A DNA stretch of 63,587 nucleotides from Oscillospiraceae bacterium (GTDB lineage: Bacteria; Bacillota; Clostridia; UMGS1810), in assembly GCA_015068825.1 (NCBI GenBank), contig SVJU01000010.1, positions 1 to 63,587 of the forward strand. The letters run 5' to 3'. Both the position numbers and the translations under genes were made by a program. Positions 7,628 to 17,174 of the stretch are shown piece after piece; positions within the stretch are counted from its first letter, which is position 1; the number at the start of each line of letters is the position of its first letter. The notes beneath the pieces were generated by a model. It searched no databases, was not told where the DNA came from, and saw only the letters and a list, made by a program, of their open reading frames with translations.

Positions 7628-9328
7628 ATGAAGTTATCAAAATATTTGTTGCCTACCTTGCGTGAAGTTCCTGCTGAAGCAGAAATTACAAGTCATCAGC
7701 TTATGCTTCGTGCAGCTCTTATGAGAAAACTTGCTTCAGGTGTCTATTCTTTTTTACCAATGGGTTTAAAAACACTCAGAAAAGTAGAAGCAATAATAAG
7801 AGAAGAGATGAATAACGAGGATGCAATAGAGCTTTTAATGTCTGCATTACTTCCAGCAGAAAGTTATATGGCATCGGGCAGATGGGATGTTTTTGGTTCT
7901 GAAATGTTCCGTTTAAAAGACAGGTCAAACAGAGATTTTTGTTTAGGGCCTACTCATGAAGAAATTTTTACTGAAACTGTTAAAAACACAGTTAAATCCT
8001 ATAAACAGCTTCCAATGACAATCTATCAGATACAGACAAAGTATCGTGATGAACGTCGTCCAAGATTTGGTGTTATGAGAAGCCGTGAATTTATTATGAA
8101 AGATGCATATAGCTTCGATAAAGATCAGGCAGGTCTTGATGCATCTTATGAAAAGATGTATCGTGCATATAAAAAAGCATTTGACAGAATGGGTCTTGAC
8201 TACATTGTTGTTGATGCAGATTCGGGTGCAATGGGTGGTAGCGGTTCACAGGAATTTATGGTTAAATCAGATATCGGTGAAGACACTATTGCGTACTGTG
8301 AAAAATGTGGTTACAGTGCAAACAGTGAAAAAGCAGCTTGTATTCCTGAAAAAGGTTCAGATGAGCCGATGCGTGATATTGAAAAACTTCACACACCAAA
8401 TGTTGGCACAATAGATGAACTTGTATCATCACTTAACACAAGTGCAAAAAACTTTGCTAAAACTCTTATTTATCGTGCGGATGATAAATTTGTTGCTGTA
8501 ATGGTAAGAGGTGACAGAGATGTTAACGAGACCAAGCTTACAAATTATCTTGGCGCAATTGAAGTTGAGCTTGCCGCAGCTTCTGATGTTATGGAAATAA
8601 CAAAAGCAAATGTAGGTTTTGCTGGTCCTATTGGACTTGAAGTTGAAGTCATTGCAGATAATGAAATAATGGAAATGCACAATTTTGTAGTTGGCGCTAA
8701 TGAAACAGATTATCATTTTATAAATGTAAATGTGGGCAGAGATTTTACACCAGATCATGTTGGAGATTTCAGAACAGTATGCGAAGGCGATGTTTGTCAT
8801 AAATGCGGTGGTAAAATCAGTATTTGTCAGGGTATTGAAGTTGGACATATATTCAAACTTGGGACAAAATATACTGAAGCTTTGGATTGTACTTTCCTTG
8901 ATGAAGATGGAAAACCGCAGGTGCCGATTATGGGATGCTATGGAATTGGTGTAAACCGTTGCGTTGCAGCAATTATTGAACAGCATAGTGATGAAAAAGG
9001 TATAATTTGGCCAATGAGTGTTGCTCCGTTTGAAGTAATTGTTGTTGTTCCAAATATGAAAGATGAAGCACAGAAAAATGGCGGTGAAATGATTTATAAT
9101 GAGCTTAAAAAGCTTGGCATAGATGTTTTATATGACGACAGAAATGAACGCGCTGGTGTCAAATTCAATGATGCAGACCTTATTGGTATTCCTGTAAGAA
9201 TTACAGTAGGTAAAAAGTTTGGCGAAGGTATTGTTGAATTTAAAGAAAGAAAGTCTGACGAGATTTTGGAAATGAGCATTGAAGATGCAATAAATAAAGC
9301 AAAAGAAATAGTAGAAAGGGAAAGATAA
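7628..9328 (+). CDS. proS: Prolyl-tRNA synthetase (bacterial type)
   Basis: 566 aa from the ATG at 7628; an in-frame TTG at 7616 lies only one base after the GAAAGG ribosome site and is unlikely to be used. The class II motifs are visible (motif 2 [18 protein letters not shown]; motif 3 around [13 protein letters not shown]). The central region (about 220-400) is the editing insertion domain of the long bacterial form, and the C-terminal anticodon-binding domain begins near [12 protein letters not shown]. It charges tRNA-Pro with proline. gltX follows two bases later, so the two synthetases are co-transcribed from the promoter at 7507. Confidence 0.97.
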   Translation: MKLSKYLLPTLREVPAEAEITSHQLMLRAALMRKLASGVYSFLPMGLKTLRKVEAIIREEMNNEDAIELLMSALLPAESYMASGRWDVFGSEMFRLKDRSNRDFCLGPTHEEIFTETVKNTVKSYKQLPMTIYQIQTKYRDERRPRFGVMRSREFIMKDAYSFDKDQAGLDASYEKMYRAYKKAFDRMGLDYIVVDADSGAMGGSGSQEFMVKSDIGEDTIAYCEKCGYSANSEKAACIPEKGSDEPMRDIEKLHTPNVGTIDELVSSLNTSAKNFAKTLIYRADDKFVAVMVRGDRDVNETKLTNYLGAIEVELAAASDVMEITKANVGFAGPIGLEVEVIADNEIMEMHNFVVGANETDYHFINVNVGRDFTPDHVGDFRTVCEGDVCHKCGGKISICQGIEVGHIFKLGTKYTEALDCTFLDEDGKPQVPIMGCYGIGVNRCVAAIIEQHSDEKGIIWPMSVAPFEVIVVVPNMKDEAQKNGGEMIYNELKKLGIDVLYDDRNERAGVKFNDADLIGIPVRITVGKKFGEGIVEFKERKSDEILEMSIEDAINKAKEIVERER

Positions 9329-9330
9329 AA

Positions 9331-10782
9331 ATGGCAAAAGTAAGAACAAGATTTGCTCCAAGCCCAACAGGATATATGCATATAGGAAACCTTAGAACTG
9401 CTCTTTATGCATATCTTTTAACAAAAAATATGGGTGGAGATTTTATACTTAGAATTGAAGATACTGACCAGGAAAGATATGTTGAAGGTGCAGTGGATCT
9501 TATTTACAGAACAATGAAAGAAACAGGACTTACTCATGATGAAGGTCCTGATATCGGTGGTGAATATGGTCCTTATATTCAAAGCGAAAGAAGAAATATT
9601 TATAAAGAATATGCTGAAAAATTAGTTGAGCTTGGCGGAGCATATTACTGTTTTTGTGATAAAGAAAGACTTGATAAACTTAAAGAAGCGCAGACTGCAA
9701 GAAAAATGACTCCAAAATATGACGGTTTTTGTAAAGGTCTTTCAAAAGAAGAAATAGAAGAAAAAATTAAAGCAGGTGTTCCGTATGTTATAAGACAAAA
9801 AATTGATCCACACGGTACTACAAGCTTTGAAGATGCAATTTTCGGTAAAATTACTGTTGAAAATTCTACTCTTGATGATAATGTCCTTTTAAAATCAGAT
9901 GGACTTCCAACTTACAATTTTGCAAATGTTGTTGATGACCATTTAATGAATATCACTCACGTTATAAGAGGTAATGAATATCTTTCAAGTACACCTAAAT
10001 ATAACCTTTTATATAAGGCTTTTGGTTGGGATATTCCTACTTATATTCATGTTTCGCCTATCATTAAAGAATCAGGTAAAAAATTAAGTAAGCGTGAAGG
10101 TGATGCTTCTTATGAAGATTTTATTAATAAAGGTTATTTAAAAGATGCAATAATTAACTATATTGCACTTTTGGGTTGGAGCCCCGGAGGAGAAGAAGAA
10201 GTTTTTGATATGGAAGGACTTATTAAAAACTTTGGTATTGATGGCATAAGTAAATCTCCAGCGGTGTTTGATGAGAAAAAATTAAGCTGGCTTAATGGTG
10301 AATATATCAGAAAAATGACAATAGAAGAATTTACCGAAAAAGCTATGCCATACTTTAAAGATGCCGTAAAAAGAGATGTTGATTTTACTTATCTTGCGTC
10401 GCTACTTCATGACAGAACAGAAAAATTTTCTGACATTCCTGAGCAGATTGACTTTATAGATGAACTTCCGGAATATGATATTTCACTTTATACACATAAA
10501 AAAATGAAAACAAATCCTGAAAATTCACTTGAAAGCCTTAAAAATTCTTTACCTGTTCTTGAGGCTATAACTGATTGGAATGCTGAAAATATTCATAATG
10601 AATTATTTAAACTTATTGAAAAACTTGAAGTTAAAAATGGTCTTATCTTATGGCCTTTAAGAGTTGCAATGAGTGGTAAAGCATTTACTCCTGGTGGTGC
10701 TATTGAAATAGGCGAACTTTTAGGGAAAGAAGAATCTATAAAAAGAATTAAAGCAGGAATAGATAAATTAAGTGCAAATTAA
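9331..10782 (+). CDS. gltX: Glutamyl-tRNA synthetase
   Basis: 483 aa class I synthetase. The HIGH-type motif is at the N-terminus ([17 protein letters not shown]) and the KMSKS-type motif is GKKLSKREG. Length and motif spacing fit bacterial GltX. The ribosome site (GAAAGGGA) overlaps the end of proS. The enzyme makes Glu-tRNA(Glu), and in many Clostridia also Glu-tRNA(Gln) for amidation by GatCAB; which applies here cannot be read from this gene alone. Confidence 0.96.
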   Translation: MAKVRTRFAPSPTGYMHIGNLRTALYAYLLTKNMGGDFILRIEDTDQERYVEGAVDLIYRTMKETGLTHDEGPDIGGEYGPYIQSERRNIYKEYAEKLVELGGAYYCFCDKERLDKLKEAQTARKMTPKYDGFCKGLSKEEIEEKIKAGVPYVIRQKIDPHGTTSFEDAIFGKITVENSTLDDNVLLKSDGLPTYNFANVVDDHLMNITHVIRGNEYLSSTPKYNLLYKAFGWDIPTYIHVSPIIKESGKKLSKREGDASYEDFINKGYLKDAIINYIALLGWSPGGEEEVFDMEGLIKNFGIDGISKSPAVFDEKKLSWLNGEYIRKMTIEEFTEKAMPYFKDAVKRDVDFTYLASLLHDRTEKFSDIPEQIDFIDELPEYDISLYTHKKMKTNPENSLESLKNSLPVLEAITDWNAENIHNELFKLIEKLEVKNGLILWPLRVAMSGKAFTPGGAIEIGELLGKEESIKRIKAGIDKLSAN

Positions 10783-10814
10783 AGTATATTTCAACTTCTT
10801 AAAGGAGAAAAAAT

Positions 10815-11282
10815 ATGTTTTACTTGTTTTTAACACTTGCATTGATTTTAATTGACCAGACAACAAAAATTCTTACTATAAACAACATTCCTTTTGAAGA
10901 AAGCATAGGTATAATTCCTGGATTATTATCTTTTTCTTATATAAAAAACCCTGGTGCTGCATGGGGAATGTTTGCTGGTGGAAGATGGTTTTTTATAATT
11001 TTCACAGCTTTGGTTTTGATATTACTTACTTTTGTAATAATCAAAACCAAATCTAAAAACAAAATTTTCAATTTTTCCGTTTCGCTTGTTTTTGCAGGTG
11101 CGATAGGAAATTTTATTGATAGGGTTTTTCGTGGTGGCATGGTTGTGGATATGATAAAATTAGATTTTATTAATTTTCCTGTTTTTAATTTTGCTGATTG
11201 TTGTGTTGTGATTGGTGCGGTTCTTCTTTGTGTATATATTCTGTTTTACTTTGATAAGGAGAAGAACGATGGAGAGAATTAG
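10815..11282 (+). CDS. lspA: Lipoprotein signal peptidase (signal peptidase II)
   Basis: 155 aa with four predicted membrane helices. The family motifs are all present: KNPGAAWGMF, GAIGNFIDRVFRGGMVVDM and FNFADCCVVIG, which include the two catalytic aspartates. LspA removes signal peptides from diacylglyceryl-modified prolipoproteins in the membrane; likely substrates in this window are the lipoproteins at 14013 and 57932. The ribosome site is AAAGGAG. The end overlaps the next gene by 14 bases, the common lspA-rluD pairing of Gram-positive bacteria. Confidence 0.95.
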   Translation: MFYLFLTLALILIDQTTKILTINNIPFEESIGIIPGLLSFSYIKNPGAAWGMFAGGRWFFIIFTALVLILLTFVIIKTKSKNKIFNFSVSLVFAGAIGNFIDRVFRGGMVVDMIKLDFINFPVFNFADCCVVIGAVLLCVYILFYFDKEKNDGEN

Positions 11283-12180
11283 CGTCATTTGCGATACTGA
11301 TAATATAAGACTTGATAAATTTATTAAAATTGAAAATCTTACCAGAAGTGCCCTTCAGAAACTTATAGATGAAAATAAGGTCTTGATAAATGGTAATGTG
11401 CAAAAGGCAAGTTATAAATTAAAATGCGGCGATGAAATTGAAATTTTGTATGATGAGCCTAAAGAACTTGATGTTGAGGCAGAAGATATACCACTTAATA
11501 TTATATATGAAGATGAACATTTGTTGGTTGTAAATAAAGAACAAAATATGGTTGTTCATCCGGCTGCGGGGAATTATTCAGGAACTTTGGTAAATGCGCT
11601 TTTGTATCATTGCAAAGGTAAACTTAGTGGTATAAATGGAGTTATAAGGCCTGGTATTGTACACAGAATAGATAAAGATACTTCAGGACTTTTAGTAGTT
11701 GCTAAAACAAATAAGGCTCATTTGTCACTTGCTGAGCAGATAAAAGAAAAAAGTGTAAAGCGAAGTTATGTTTGTATTGCAAACGGTGTTATTCAAAATA
11801 ATAAAGGTATGGTAGATGCACCAATTGGAAGACACCCATCTGAACGAAAAAAAATGGCGGTAACTGATAAAAATTCTAAAAATGCGGTTACACATTTTGA
11901 AGTCATTGAAAGGTTTCAGAATTATACTTTTCTTACTTGTAGGCTTGAAACAGGAAGAACACATCAAATAAGAGTTCATTTGAAATATATCGGGCATCCT
12001 GTGTTGGGAGATCCTTTATATGGACCAAAAAAGAATGAGTTTAATCTTACCGGTCAGATTTTACATGCTAAAACATTAGGTTTTGTTCATCCGCAAACCG
12101 GAGATTATATGGAATTTGACAGTGAAATTCCTGATTATTTTAATAATATTTTAAATAGTATTAAAGAAAAAAACTTATAA
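11269..12180 (+). CDS. RluD/RluA-family 23S rRNA pseudouridine synthase
   Basis: 303 aa from the ATG at 11269, which has an AAGGAG site 8-9 bases upstream; a longer frame exists but lies inside lspA. An N-terminal S4 RNA-binding domain (about 12-70) is followed by the catalytic domain with the signature HRIDKDTSGLLVVAK, whose aspartate is the nucleophile, and GRTHQIRVHLKYIGHPVLGD. Enzymes of this type, next to lspA as here (YlyB in Bacillus), isomerise uridines in 23S rRNA. The exact target positions cannot be told from sequence. Confidence 0.93.
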   Translation: MERISVICDTDNIRLDKFIKIENLTRSALQKLIDENKVLINGNVQKASYKLKCGDEIEILYDEPKELDVEAEDIPLNIIYEDEHLLVVNKEQNMVVHPAAGNYSGTLVNALLYHCKGKLSGINGVIRPGIVHRIDKDTSGLLVVAKTNKAHLSLAEQIKEKSVKRSYVCIANGVIQNNKGMVDAPIGRHPSERKKMAVTDKNSKNAVTHFEVIERFQNYTFLTCRLETGRTHQIRVHLKYIGHPVLGDPLYGPKKNEFNLTGQILHAKTLGFVHPQTGDYMEFDSEIPDYFNNILNSIKEKNL

Positions 12181-12193
12181 AGGGGAAGATAAA

Positions 12194-12700
12194 ATGGATA
12201 TTTTTTGTGAGTATATTGTAAAGGTAAAAAGAAGTCCGATAGAAATTTTAATTTCTGTATTTAGTGTTCTTGTGGCAGCAATACTTATTTTCATGTCACT
12301 TGCATTACTTTCAACACCGTTTTCTTCATTTGTATTACTAATTGATGCAGCAATTGTTTATGGCGTATATATTCTGATTACTCATTTTAATGTTGAATAT
12401 GAGTATATTTTAACAAATGGCGAACTTGATATTGATAAAATAATTGCAAAAAGAAAAAGAAAAAGAATGTTCAGTATGAATGTTAAAGAGTTTGAAGTCC
12501 TTGAGCCTGTTGAGCAGAATAAAACATACGCAAATATTTTGGATTGCAGCACAAGAACTAATTCAGTTGATGTATACTATGCTATTTTTTCAAAAGATAA
12601 TAAGCGTCAAACATTGATTTTTAACCCACCTCAAAAAATGTTGGAGAATATGAAACAATATTCACCAAGAACAATACATCTTAAAGGCGAAATTTATTAA
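12194..12700 (+). CDS. DUF6106-like membrane protein
   Basis: 168 aa with ribosome site GGGGAAG. Two hydrophobic segments lie at about 22-43 and 45-64, followed by a basic stretch (KRKRKR) and a soluble C-terminal beta domain. From memory it resembles the DUF6106 proteins of Clostridia, whose function is unknown. It stands between the pseudouridine synthase and the acpS fusion and shares their direction and tight spacing. The soluble domain looks PH-like in strand pattern, but this is only an impression. Confidence 0.65.
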   Translation: MDIFCEYIVKVKRSPIEILISVFSVLVAAILIFMSLALLSTPFSSFVLLIDAAIVYGVYILITHFNVEYEYILTNGELDIDKIIAKRKRKRMFSMNVKEFEVLEPVEQNKTYANILDCSTRTNSVDVYYAIFSKDNKRQTLIFNPPQKMLENMKQYSPRTIHLKGEIY

Positions 12701-12725
12701 TGTTTAGGGGAGCTTTCTAAAAAAA

Positions 12726-14009
12726 ATGAGCACAGGCATTGATATTTTAAAAATTTCACGACTTGAAAACCTTATTAAAAACGAAAAATTTTTGAATAAG
12801 GTTTTCAGCAAAAAAGAGATTGAATATTTTAAAACCCGCAATTTTAATTTGAGTACGGTTGCGGGTAATTTTTGTGCAAAGGAAGCTTTTTCAAAATCAA
12901 TAGGAACAGGTGTAAGAGATTTTTCTTTAAACGAAATATCCGTATTGCGTGATGAGTTGGGAAAGCCTTATTATGAATTTTCACAAAATATTAAAGATAT
13001 TTTGAAATTGAATCATATTGAAGAGGTTTGTGTTACAATTTCGCACGAAAAAGAATATGCAATTGCTTATGCATATACAAAAACAGGTATGAATTACGAT
13101 AAGTTCCTTGTTGCAACTTCAAAAAGCAAAGTAGCTGATGATAGTATTATAAATTTTGATATGGTAAAAAATATTTTGCCGAAAAGAAAAGAAAATTCTC
13201 ACAAAGGAACGTATGGAAAGCTTTTTGTAGTTGCAGGAAGCAAGGGACTTACTGGAGCAGCAAGACTTTGCTGTGAAGCTGCTTTAAAGTGTGGAAGTGG
13301 TCTTGTTACACTTGGCTGTCCGTCATCTCTTAACAATATTTTTGAAATATGCTTAAAAGAGGTTATGACATATCCATTGGATGATGAAAATGGTGTTTTA
13401 TCTAAAAAATGTGAAGATAAAATTTCTGATAAATTAAATACATCTGATGTTGTTCTTTTTGGCTGCGGTCTTTCGAAAAATGACGATATAAAATATTTAC
13501 TTGGAAAAATTATTGAATCTTCCAATATTCCATTAATTATTGATGCTGATGGAATAAATGTATTAGCTAAGAATATAAATGTATTAATGAATCATAGGCA
13601 ACAAATAGTCTTAACGCCGCATATGGCTGAATTTGCAAGGCTTGTTGATAAAGATATTGATTTTGTGCTCCAAAATAGCGATAAGCTTGCCAGAGAGTTT
13701 GCGCAAAAGTATAATGTATATCTTGTTTTAAAATCGCATAATACAAAAGTTTTCTTGCCTGATGGAAGTGTGTATAAAAATATACTTGGAAATTCTGGTA
13801 TGGCAACCGGTGGTACAGGGGATGTACTTGCGGGAATAATTGCTTCTTTTTTGGGACAGAACCTTGATTTTGCAAATTCAATCATATTGGGAGTGTATGT
13901 TCATTCGCTTGCAGCAGATATGGCAGCTTTGGAATATGGCGAATACTCTTTAGCTCCAACTGATATTGTAAATCATATTGCCTATGTTTTAAAATATTTG
14001 GGAGGCTAA
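12726..14009 (+). CDS. Fusion of holo-ACP synthase (AcpS) and NAD(P)HX dehydratase (NnrD)
   Basis: 427 aa. Residues 1 to about 122 are AcpS (GIDILKISRLENL, FCAKEAFSKSIGTG, VTISHEKEYAIAYA), which transfers phosphopantetheine from CoA to acyl carrier protein. Residues about 145-427 are the CARKD-type ADP/ATP-dependent NAD(P)H-hydrate dehydratase (GTYGKLFVVAGSKGLTGAA; catalytic region NSGMATGGTGDVLAGI). In related genomes acpS is followed by a separate bifunctional nnr gene with an epimerase (YjeF_N) domain before the dehydratase. Here no epimerase domain is visible and AcpS joins the dehydratase through a linker of about 20 residues. The frame is continuous, so this is not simple adjacency. A GGGGAG ribosome site lies 13 bases before the ATG. 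Confidence 0.88.
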   Translation: MSTGIDILKISRLENLIKNEKFLNKVFSKKEIEYFKTRNFNLSTVAGNFCAKEAFSKSIGTGVRDFSLNEISVLRDELGKPYYEFSQNIKDILKLNHIEEVCVTISHEKEYAIAYAYTKTGMNYDKFLVATSKSKVADDSIINFDMVKNILPKRKENSHKGTYGKLFVVAGSKGLTGAARLCCEAALKCGSGLVTLGCPSSLNNIFEICLKEVMTYPLDDENGVLSKKCEDKISDKLNTSDVVLFGCGLSKNDDIKYLLGKIIESSNIPLIIDADGINVLAKNINVLMNHRQQIVLTPHMAEFARLVDKDIDFVLQNSDKLAREFAQKYNVYLVLKSHNTKVFLPDGSVYKNILGNSGMATGGTGDVLAGIIASFLGQNLDFANSIILGVYVHSLAADMAALEYGEYSLAPTDIVNHIAYVLKYLGG

Positions 14010-14012
14010 TTT

Positions 14013-14648
14013 TTGAATAAAATTAAATGTATTGCAATAATAATTGCTTTTACATTACTAACAGGATGTTCTGCTGTGTCAAAGGAAAGTTTCGAAGACA
14101 GATTTGATAAAAAATATCTTGAAATAGAAAATTACGCATCAAGCGGAAAAATTACTGTATACAGTAATAAAACAAAAAACAGTTACAATTTTATTCAGGC
14201 ATATAAAAAGCCTGATATGTATATCTTGGAATATCCTGATGATAATATGAAAATGATTTTTTCGGAGGGAAAAGTTTTTATTACTAGTTCAAAAAACAAT
14301 AAAAAAACAAGTTTTAAAGACGTGAAAGAAGAGTATATGCATATTTTTGTTGACAATTTTTTTAAAAATTATTTTTCTTGTCAAACCGGAGAATATTTAT
14401 ATGAAAAAAGTGGAAAAAATCTTATTTTAAAGTGTGATATAACAACACAAAGTGGAGATAATCTTGTAGAATTACTTACGATTGATGAAAAAAATTTAAC
14501 TCCAATACATCTTGATGTTTTAAGAAAAGGTGGAGAAAAAGTTTTTGAAATAGTTTTTAATAAATTTGAATTTGTAAAAAAATTCAAAGATGATATTTTT
14601 GATGTGGAAGGGAAAACTAATGAGAACCTGGAGCGAAGTAAATCTTGA
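14013..14648 (+). CDS. YdcC/LolA-like outer-surface lipoprotein
   Basis: 211 aa starting at TTG with an excellent ribosome site (GGGAGG). The N-terminus is a lipoprotein signal with lipobox LLTGC (cysteine near residue 19). The rest is a beta-rich domain with the pattern of the LolA/LppX-like fold (SSGKITVYSNKTK, YKKPDMYILEYP). It sits between acpS and alr, exactly where Bacillus has ydcC, whose product is linked to sporulation there; the role here is inferred only from that order. The 3' end overlaps alr by 29 bases. Confidence 0.78.
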   Translation: MNKIKCIAIIIAFTLLTGCSAVSKESFEDRFDKKYLEIENYASSGKITVYSNKTKNSYNFIQAYKKPDMYILEYPDDNMKMIFSEGKVFITSSKNNKKTSFKDVKEEYMHIFVDNFFKNYFSCQTGEYLYEKSGKNLILKCDITTQSGDNLVELLTIDEKNLTPIHLDVLRKGGEKVFEIVFNKFEFVKKFKDDIFDVEGKTNENLERSKS

Positions 14649-15741
14649 TGCAATTAATGAGAATATTAATAGCATTAGAAGCATACTCAATAAAGATACA
14701 AAAGTTCTTGCTGTTGTTAAGGCGGATGCATATGGGCATGGTGCAGCTAAAGTAGCACTTTCACTTGTGAAAAACAAAATAGATTATTTAGGTGTTGCAA
14801 CAAGTGGTGAGGCTATGGAACTTAGAAATATTGGCATAAAAACACCCATTCTGATTTTGGGTGCTATATATAACGAGAATATTGGTGAACTTATAAGTAA
14901 TGATATTACTTTAACTGTGTTTGATTATAAAACAGCGCTTAATATTTCAAATGTTGCAAAAAAGCTTAATAAAATTGCCAAAATACATATTAAAATTGAT
15001 ACTGGTATGACGAGAATAGGTTTTTATCCAACTGATGATTCTGTTAAGGAAATTTGTAAGATTTCCAAACTCGATAGCATAGAAATTGAAGGAATGTTTT
15101 CTCACTTTGCCAAGGCGGATGAAGAAGATGAAAATCCTACACATATTCAATTTGAAAAATTTATGAATATAAAAAATAAGCTTGAAGAAATGAAAGTTCA
15201 AATTCCGATTTGCCATATTTGTAATAGTGCCGGAATTATTGATTTTCCCGAGTATCAGCTTAATATGGTGCGAAGCGGGATAATTACATATGGACATTAT
15301 CCTTCAGAATGTGTAAATCACAAAAAAATCAAGCTGACACCCGCAATGACTTTTAAAACATTGGTTGCAAATATAAACCAGATTGAAAAAGGAACCAGTG
15401 TTGGTTATGGCGGAACTTTTACTGCAGAAAAAAGCATGAAAATTGCTACTTTGTTAGTGGGATATGCTGATGGATATTCAAGACTTTTGTCAAATAAAGC
15501 AGATGTTTTGATAAATGGAGAAAGGTGCAGTGTAGTCGGAAGAGTTTGCATGGATCAGACGATGGTTGATGTTTCAAAATTAAAAAATATTAATTTGGGC
15601 GACGAGGTTATATTATTTGGAAAAAGCGGTAATAATATTGTTACCGTAGAAGAAGTTGCTAAGATTATCGGAACAATTAATTATGAAATTCTTTGTGCAG
15701 TAAGTAAGCGAGTTCCCAGAATTTACATACAGGGCGCTTAA
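14620..15741 (+). CDS. alr: Alanine racemase
   Basis: 373 aa from the ATG at 14620 (GAAGGGA upstream). The PLP-binding lysine lies in VVKADAYGHGA, the second catalytic tyrosine in SVGYGGTF, and the C-terminal domain has the usual GRVCMDQTMVDVS. Alr converts L-alanine to D-alanine for peptidoglycan. It follows the lipoprotein and precedes the ndoAI/ndoA pair, the Bacillus order. Its stop codon lies inside the left arm of a hairpin that reaches into the next promoter. Confidence 0.96.
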   Translation: MRTWSEVNLDAINENINSIRSILNKDTKVLAVVKADAYGHGAAKVALSLVKNKIDYLGVATSGEAMELRNIGIKTPILILGAIYNENIGELISNDITLTVFDYKTALNISNVAKKLNKIAKIHIKIDTGMTRIGFYPTDDSVKEICKISKLDSIEIEGMFSHFAKADEEDENPTHIQFEKFMNIKNKLEEMKVQIPICHICNSAGIIDFPEYQLNMVRSGIITYGHYPSECVNHKKIKLTPAMTFKTLVANINQIEKGTSVGYGGTFTAEKSMKIATLLVGYADGYSRLLSNKADVLINGERCSVVGRVCMDQTMVDVSKLKNINLGDEVILFGKSGNNIVTVEEVAKIIGTINYEILCAVSKRVPRIYIQGA

Positions 15742-15777
15742 TTTGGAATAAACTTCATTTGACAGGTTAAGCGCTTT
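15734..15777 (+). terminator. Hairpin at the end of alr overlapping the ndoAI promoter
   Basis: GCGCTTAA (15734-15741, containing the alr stop) pairs with TTAAGCGC (15767-15774), followed by TTTT. The loop contains the -35 box of the next promoter. It is a plausible weak terminator. Confidence 0.5.
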
Positions 15778-15788
15778 TAAGGTATAAT
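15759..15788 (+). promoter_or_regulatory. Consensus sigma-A promoter of ndoAI-ndoA
   Basis: TTGACA (15759-15764) and TATAAT (15783-15788) are both perfect hexamers with an 18-base spacer. The toxin-antitoxin pair thus has its own strong promoter. Confidence 0.8.
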
Positions 15789-15869
15789 TCTAATATATCA
15801 TAATTAGAAAAAACTTTATTGTAAATTCAAAATGTATAAAATTTATGATTTAAAGGGGGCTTGACTGAC

Positions 15870-16145
15870 TTGGCACACCAAAAGAAGATACTCATAAGTA
15901 TTTCTGATTCGCTTCTTGAAGAGGTAGATTTGCTGGCGCAAAATGAAAATATAAATCGCAGTGAATTTATAAGAGAAGCAATGAAGTTATACATTAAAGA
16001 ACGCAAAAAACAACATCGTAAAGAAGCGATGAAAAAAGGTTATGAACAAATGGGCAAAATTAATTTAGAATTTGCGGATATGTGTTTTGAAGCCGATTGT
16101 CAGCAACAAAAAAACTACGAAGAAAAACTTTCGGAGTGTGAATAA
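15870..16145 (+). CDS. ndoAI: Antitoxin EndoAI (ribbon-helix-helix, MazE-type)
   Basis: 91 aa from the TTG at 15870, which has AAGGGGG 10 bases upstream; a TTG at 15861 is too close to that site. The N-terminus is a ribbon-helix-helix domain ([20 protein letters not shown], then [14 protein letters not shown]). The C-terminal part is basic and then acidic, suited to bind the toxin. By family it forms a DNA-binding dimer that neutralises the NdoA RNase and represses the operon. The stop is 4 bases before the toxin start. Confidence 0.9.
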   Translation: MAHQKKILISISDSLLEEVDLLAQNENINRSEFIREAMKLYIKERKKQHRKEAMKKGYEQMGKINLEFADMCFEADCQQQKNYEEKLSECE

Positions 16146-16149
16146 AAAA

Positions 16150-16497
16150 GTGGTTGTAAAACGTGGAGATGTTTTTTACGCAGATTTAAGTCCTGTTGTA
16201 GGATCGGAACAGGGGGGAATAAGACCAGTTCTTGTTATTCAGAACGATGTTGGCAATAAATATAGTCCTACTGTTATTATTGCAGCAATTACATCGCAAA
16301 TTAACAAAGCAAAACTTCCTACCCATATTGAAATTTCTGGCGAGGAATACGGACTGAACAAAGATTCGGTAATTTTGATGGAGCAGGTGCGAACTGTAGA
16401 TAAAAAGCGATTAAAAGAAAAGATAGGGCATCTTGATGATGAACTTATGGAAAGAGTAAATGAGGCTTTAGAAATAAGCTTTGGTATAGGTGAATAG
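16150..16497 (+). CDS. ndoA: Toxin EndoA (MazF/PemK-type mRNA interferase)
   Basis: 115 aa from the GTG at 16150, giving an N-terminus ([20 protein letters not shown]) that aligns with the known MazF/EndoA start. Other family features are RPVLVIQND and [27 protein letters not shown]. The toxin cleaves single-stranded RNA at a short motif (UACAU in Bacillus and several Clostridia; the site here is not known). Two hairpins follow the stop. Confidence 0.94.
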   Translation: MVVKRGDVFYADLSPVVGSEQGGIRPVLVIQNDVGNKYSPTVIIAAITSQINKAKLPTHIEISGEEYGLNKDSVILMEQVRTVDKKRLKEKIGHLDDELMERVNEALEISFGIGE

Positions 16498-16498
16498 G

Positions 16499-16557
16499 TT
16501 CTATGTGGGATTCTACATAGAATTTAAGCTGTCTTATTACAAATAAGGCAGTTTTTT
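16499..16557 (+). terminator. Double hairpin and T-tract after ndoA
   Basis: A first hairpin pairs TTCTATGT (16499-16506) with ACATAGAA (16515-16522). A second pairs CTGTCTTATT (16529-16538) with AATAAGGCAG (16542-16551) and runs into TTTTTT. The second is a typical intrinsic terminator. Confidence 0.85.
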
Positions 16558-16623
16558 ATTAGTTTATTTTGTATGAAAAGAAATAAAAAAATTGTGGTAA
16601 TTTACATATTTTTCTAAAATATC

Positions 16624-16652
16624 TTGCATATTTAAAATTCATATGATATTAT
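16624..16652 (+). promoter_or_regulatory. Sigma-A promoter for the small P-loop gene
   Basis: TTGCAT (16624-16629), a 17-base spacer and TATTAT (16647-16652), about 70 bases before the start codon. Confidence 0.55.
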
Positions 16653-16719
16653 ATGTATATAAGGCAAACTGTTTTTTAGTTTGTATGACGGTTTTAAATT
16701 TAATAAGGGAGTGATTTTG

Positions 16720-17130
16720 ATGGTTAATTTAATCGTTGGAAGAAAAGGTACAGGCAAAACTAAATTGATGCTTGACAGTGTTAATTCGGCGGTTAACAGT
16801 GAACACGGAAATATTGTTTTTATAAATTCCGGTGATCGACATGTTTATCAGCTTAATTATGCAGTACGACTTATTGATGCAAGTGAGTATGCCATTAAAA
16901 CTTACAGAGAGTTTATTTGTTTTTTAAACGGTGCGCTTTCTCAAAATTATGATATCACTCATATTTTTATTGATAGCCTTTTAAAGGTTGTTGATGATAA
17001 TATAGAAAATTTAAGTGGTTTTATAGATGAAATTGATAAAATAGGAAATGAAAAGAATATTAAATTTACCATTACAATAAGTGCAGATAAATCTGAACTT
17101 CCTGAAAATGTGTATAAATATATTGGTTAA
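16720..17130 (+). CDS. Small P-loop ATP-binding protein of unknown role
   Basis: 136 aa from the ATG at 16720 (AAGGGAG upstream); the frame also runs upstream but without a ribosome site. Residues about 5-14 form a Walker A motif (VGRKGTGKTK). A hydrophobic strand ending in an acidic residue (DITHIFIDSLL) could serve as Walker B. At this length the protein has only a minimal P-loop core without the lid or sensor regions of known kinases or AAA proteins. It is monocistronic, with its own promoter and a strong terminator. Some databases label relatives as PilT-like; nothing here supports a role in twitching motility. Confidence 0.7.
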   Translation: MVNLIVGRKGTGKTKLMLDSVNSAVNSEHGNIVFINSGDRHVYQLNYAVRLIDASEYAIKTYREFICFLNGALSQNYDITHIFIDSLLKVVDDNIENLSGFIDEIDKIGNEKNIKFTITISADKSELPENVYKYIG

Positions 17131-17136
17131 ATATAA

Positions 17137-17170
17137 AAAAACAACCCCGATTAGTTTCGGGGTTGTTTTT
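17137..17170. terminator. Bidirectional terminator between convergent genes
   Basis: AACAACCCCGA pairs with TCGGGGTTGTT, flanked by an A-run on the left and a T-run on the right. It serves the P-loop gene on the plus strand and the DUF4867 gene on the minus strand. Confidence 0.9.
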
Positions 17171-17174
17171 TTAT

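Noticed and set aside
8429-8986. 185-aa minus-strand frame within proS
   Set aside because: Antisense shadow of a highly conserved gene; composition is Ile/Phe/Asn-rich low complexity expected from AT-rich antisense.
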